DNA of 22,180 nt, taken from JAZDGL01 sp043806975. GTDB taxonomy: Bacteria; Patescibacteriota; Minisyncoccia; CAYZDR01. The stretch spans positions 1-22,180 of the forward strand of contig JAZDGL010000057.1 in the NCBI GenBank assembly GCA_043806975.1, given 5' to 3'. Under the pieces are notes generated by a model, which saw only the letters and a program-made list of their open reading frames with translations, ran no database searches and was not told the origin of the DNA. The stretch's first letter is position 1, and each line of letters starts with the position of its first letter. The position numbers and the translations under genes are program-made. Shown here piece by piece: positions 20,441 to 22,180 of this stretch.

Positions 20441-21802
20441 TTAATTTAAACTAAAATTTCTACGAATTCTAATTAACTTATTTGAATTTTTATTAAATTC
20501 CGGCTTTTCAAGCGCCACCATTATCTTTGGCGGCTTGCATCCATAACCGTTAAAAACATCGCTGATATTTTTTTCAACCGCCTGGCTATCAAACTGCTCT
20601 TTGCCTGCGCCATCTCTCAATTGAATTCTTACTAAAATATCATCGGGAGAATTTTGTATCGCCTGATATTCATCAATATCTTCGGAAGCTGTGATAATCG
20701 CTCTGCTAATATAGTCCGGGAAAATATATTGCCACTCGCCATTTTTGATATTTTTCGCCCAAAAAATATCGTCAGATCTGCCTTGAATATTCTCTATAAC
20801 CCTAAATGATGAACCGCATTGGCACTTTTTTGGACTAATTGTGATAATATCATTCAATTCATAGCGAATTATCGGCTGTGATTTTTTATGCAAATCGGTG
20901 ATAATCAGTTTTTGGCACGGATTGCCTGCCGGAGTGGTCGTCCCATCATTATTTAATGTTTCTACAAGCACCAAATCTTCGTTAATATGCAAACTGCCGC
21001 ATTTACAAGAAATAGCGATTGGTCCCTCTGTGCACTTATAAATTTGGTGAATATCGCATTTAAAAACTTTAACCAAATAATCTTTTACATCCGGGTAAAG
21101 TATTTCCGCATAAGAAATCAGCTTTTTGGGCTTAATTGAAATCCTGCCGCCCTCTGCTTCTTTAGCTATTATTTTAAGCATTGAGGGAGGCGCAGAAATA
21201 ACATTCGGCTGAATTTTTTCAAGCTGTTTTTTTATTTCATCAATAGAATTCAGCTGACTTATGTAAGTAAGTTTATGCCCGAATTTATCTAAATTAAAAG
21301 CCGGCGCGCTAACCCTTAAAATAAAGGCAAGATTGATTTTTTCATTTTTAGGAAAATCAAAACGAGCAAACAGCGAGGCTTTCATATACCTTTCTTCTTC
21401 TTGCGATACAATTTCCACCCCCTTATTCCCGCTTGTCCCCGAAGACATACCAACATTCATCCCTTTTAATCTTTTTGAAAAATCCCTGGTTTTTTCAACT
21501 TCTAAACAAAAATTTATTATCTCATCCTTCCCCAGCCCAACCGTATTATAATCAGTCAAACTATCCATCATTATTTTTTTATTAACAACGGGAAGCGAGC
21601 AAAAATCGTTTAAATCAAAACCGGCAAAATGTTTTTTAAAAAAACTTGAATGGGAAACGGCATAATTTACAATCTTTTTCGCTTTTTTTTGTTGATATTT
21701 TTTAATATCTTCTTCGCTGAAATACTTAAACCGAAATTTGCATAAAAAGTAAAATGATAAGAAAAATTTTGTCTCTAAATCGTTAAAAAAAGACACTGCC
21801 AT
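20441..21802 (-). CDS. Adenylate-forming ligase, PaaK/F390-synthetase-like
   Basis: Cytoplasmic ANL-superfamily enzyme, 453 residues, related to phenylacetate-CoA ligase and the 'putative adenylate-forming enzyme' group often found near polysaccharide genes. The phosphate-binding loop is SSGTSGNKG (120-128). Later motifs are YAEILYPD, YKCTEG (255-260), RYELND (313-318) and the hinge region IENIQGRSDD (336-345). Two Cys pairs, C266/C268 and C327/C329 (CKCGS, CQCGS), may bind zinc. The substrate is unknown: any carboxylate is possible. A Lys-rich end completes the C-terminal domain. It is the first gene of a likely three-gene group, with no clear promoter seen upstream. Confidence 0.85.
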   Translation of the reverse strand: MAVSFFNDLETKFFLSFYFLCKFRFKYFSEEDIKKYQQKKAKKIVNYAVSHSSFFKKHFAGFDLNDFCSLPVVNKKIMMDSLTDYNTVGLGKDEIINFCLEVEKTRDFSKRLKGMNVGMSSGTSGNKGVEIVSQEEERYMKASLFARFDFPKNEKINLAFILRVSAPAFNLDKFGHKLTYISQLNSIDEIKKQLEKIQPNVISAPPSMLKIIAKEAEGGRISIKPKKLISYAEILYPDVKDYLVKVFKCDIHQIYKCTEGPIAISCKCGSLHINEDLVLVETLNNDGTTTPAGNPCQKLIITDLHKKSQPIIRYELNDIITISPKKCQCGSSFRVIENIQGRSDDIFWAKNIKNGEWQYIFPDYISRAIITASEDIDEYQAIQNSPDDILVRIQLRDGAGKEQFDSQAVEKNISDVFNGYGCKPPKIMVALEKPEFNKNSNKLIRIRRNFSLN

Positions 21803-21823
21803 AATTTTATTGCTTATTTTTAT

Positions 21824-21970
21824 CTAATTGCTTAAAGCAGCTCCTGCCAACCCAGGAATTTTCAAAATGTCTGAATTGGTCGCAATTACTGAACGAAGCT
21901 CGAACCTTTTTCGAGCGAAAATCGCTCGAATGATTTGAAACCCCGCCCCAGCGTTTCCGCCCGCCGAACT
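21824..21970 (-). pseudogene. Possible decayed coding remnant or translated repeat
   Basis: The minus strand has an open frame that follows a TGA at 21971-21973 and ends in TAG at 21824. It has no start codon of its own. The last part reads SVIATNSDILKIPGLAGAAL, which looks protein-like, but the first part is generated by a palindrome (TTCGAGCGA / TCGCTCGAA). I cannot assign a family. It may be the tail of a dead gene whose upstream part was replaced by repeats, or a chance frame. Confidence 0.3.
21910..21930. repeat. 9-bp palindrome with 3-base loop
   Basis: TTCGAGCGA-AAA-TCGCTCGAA is a perfect hairpin. The upstream GCTCGAA at 21898-21904 can compete for the TTCGAGC arm, giving two alternative folds. 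It is GC-richer than the flanking genes. Confidence 0.7.
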
Positions 21971-22094
21971 TCAGCGAGCAAAGCAAAACAATTTTCTTTT
22001 CAATTCTTTATTTTTTCGCGCGACCCCCTTTCTTTTAAAAGGAATTGAAAATGGTTTTGCTTTGATGTTTGGCTTAACGCCAAACAGCGGAAAC
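21953..22094. repeat. Nested inverted repeat, about 140 bp
   Basis: The outer arms are GTTTCCGC (21953-21960) and GCGGAAAC (22087-22094). Inside, CAAAGCAAAAC (21979-21989) pairs with GTTTTGCTTTG (22054-22064), and CAATTC (22001-22006) with GAATTG (22042-22047). On the right side a further hairpin, TGTTTGGC / GCCAAACA (22066-22086), is embedded. The whole looks like a structured non-coding repeat. The 61-residue frame that covers it is treated as spurious. Confidence 0.65.
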
Positions 22095-22109
22095 TCTTTG
22101 CTTCGGCTC

Positions 22110-22152
22110 GGGCGAGGCGGAATTCCCCCCACACCCCCCTTCCGCCTCGCCC
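22110..22152. repeat. 13-bp perfect inverted repeat at window edge
   Basis: GGGCGAGGCGGAA (22110-22122) and TTCCGCCTCGCCC (22140-22152) flank a 17-base C-rich loop. It is strongly GC-rich against an AT-rich genome. No T-tract follows on either strand, so it is not a simple terminator. With the palindromes at 21910 and 21953 it fills most of the 378-base gene-free stretch 21803-22180. Confidence 0.75.
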
Positions 22153-22180
22153 TCACTTTGGACGCCGACGGAATTTGTAT

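Noticed and set aside
21821..21850. Promoter for the adenylate-forming ligase (TTGGCA-18-TAGATA)
   Set aside because: The -10 matches only about three of six positions and overlaps a possible coding remnant; too weak to list.
21971..22156. 61-residue minus-strand open frame at the right edge
   Set aside because: It runs through two inverted repeats, its composition (Arg, Lys, Pro, Gly) reflects the palindromes, and it resembles no family.

Overview
The window is a ribosomal-protein and translation-factor locus from an AT-rich bacterium, most likely a member of the Candidate Phyla Radiation (Patescibacteria, Parcubacteria-like). Three things point there. No rpmD (L30) lies between rpsE and rplO, only 20 bases. 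The genes encode compact versions of the universal proteins, with lineage-type oddities: a 13-residue S12 insertion, a 90-residue tail on L23, and a four-cysteine L28. Short palindromic elements fill several gaps. UGA is used as a stop (rplP, M50 protease), so this is not the UGA=Gly code of Absconditabacteria/Gracilibacteria. The phylum call is inference from gene content.

Layout on the minus strand, read from high to low coordinates: inorganic pyrophosphatase; a tandem repeat array; the str genes rpsL-rpsG-fusA; a small acidic orphan gene; tuf-rpsJ; then the S10/spc genes rplC-rplD-rplW-rplB-rpsS-rplV-rpsC-rplP-rpmC-rpsQ-rplN-rplX-rplE-rpsN-rpsH-rplF-rplR-rpsE-rplO-secY; a terminator; and the first 19 codons of adk at the window edge. 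Good promoters can be read upstream of ppa, rpsL, tuf and rplC. The rplC promoter matches consensus exactly, starts inside the 3' end of rpsJ, and feeds a 150-nt structured leader with a terminator-like hairpin. An S10-operon leader therefore seems to sit after rpsJ instead of before it.

To the right of ppa are a site-2-type membrane protease (minus), then on the plus strand rpmB (59 aa), its terminator, a DnaA-box-like pair and two tandem small membrane proteins. These run convergently into a minus-strand accessory group: a PaaK/F390-synthetase-like adenylate-forming ligase and a multi-pass membrane acyltransferase-like protein (4 bases apart), followed by a UbiA prenyltransferase with archaeal DGGGP-synthase-like motifs. 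Together they suggest envelope-lipid or surface-glycan modification, by inference only. The last 380 bases hold no convincing intact gene but are dense in inverted repeats.

Two dispersed repeat families are visible. One is a roughly 95-109 bp palindromic element with arms ending in GCAAAACAAATT and a C5-TTAATAA-G5 core: two full copies, one array with a half copy, one core-only relative. The other is a short GAAATGCG..GCGTAAG word found just after the stop codons of rpsN and rpsG.
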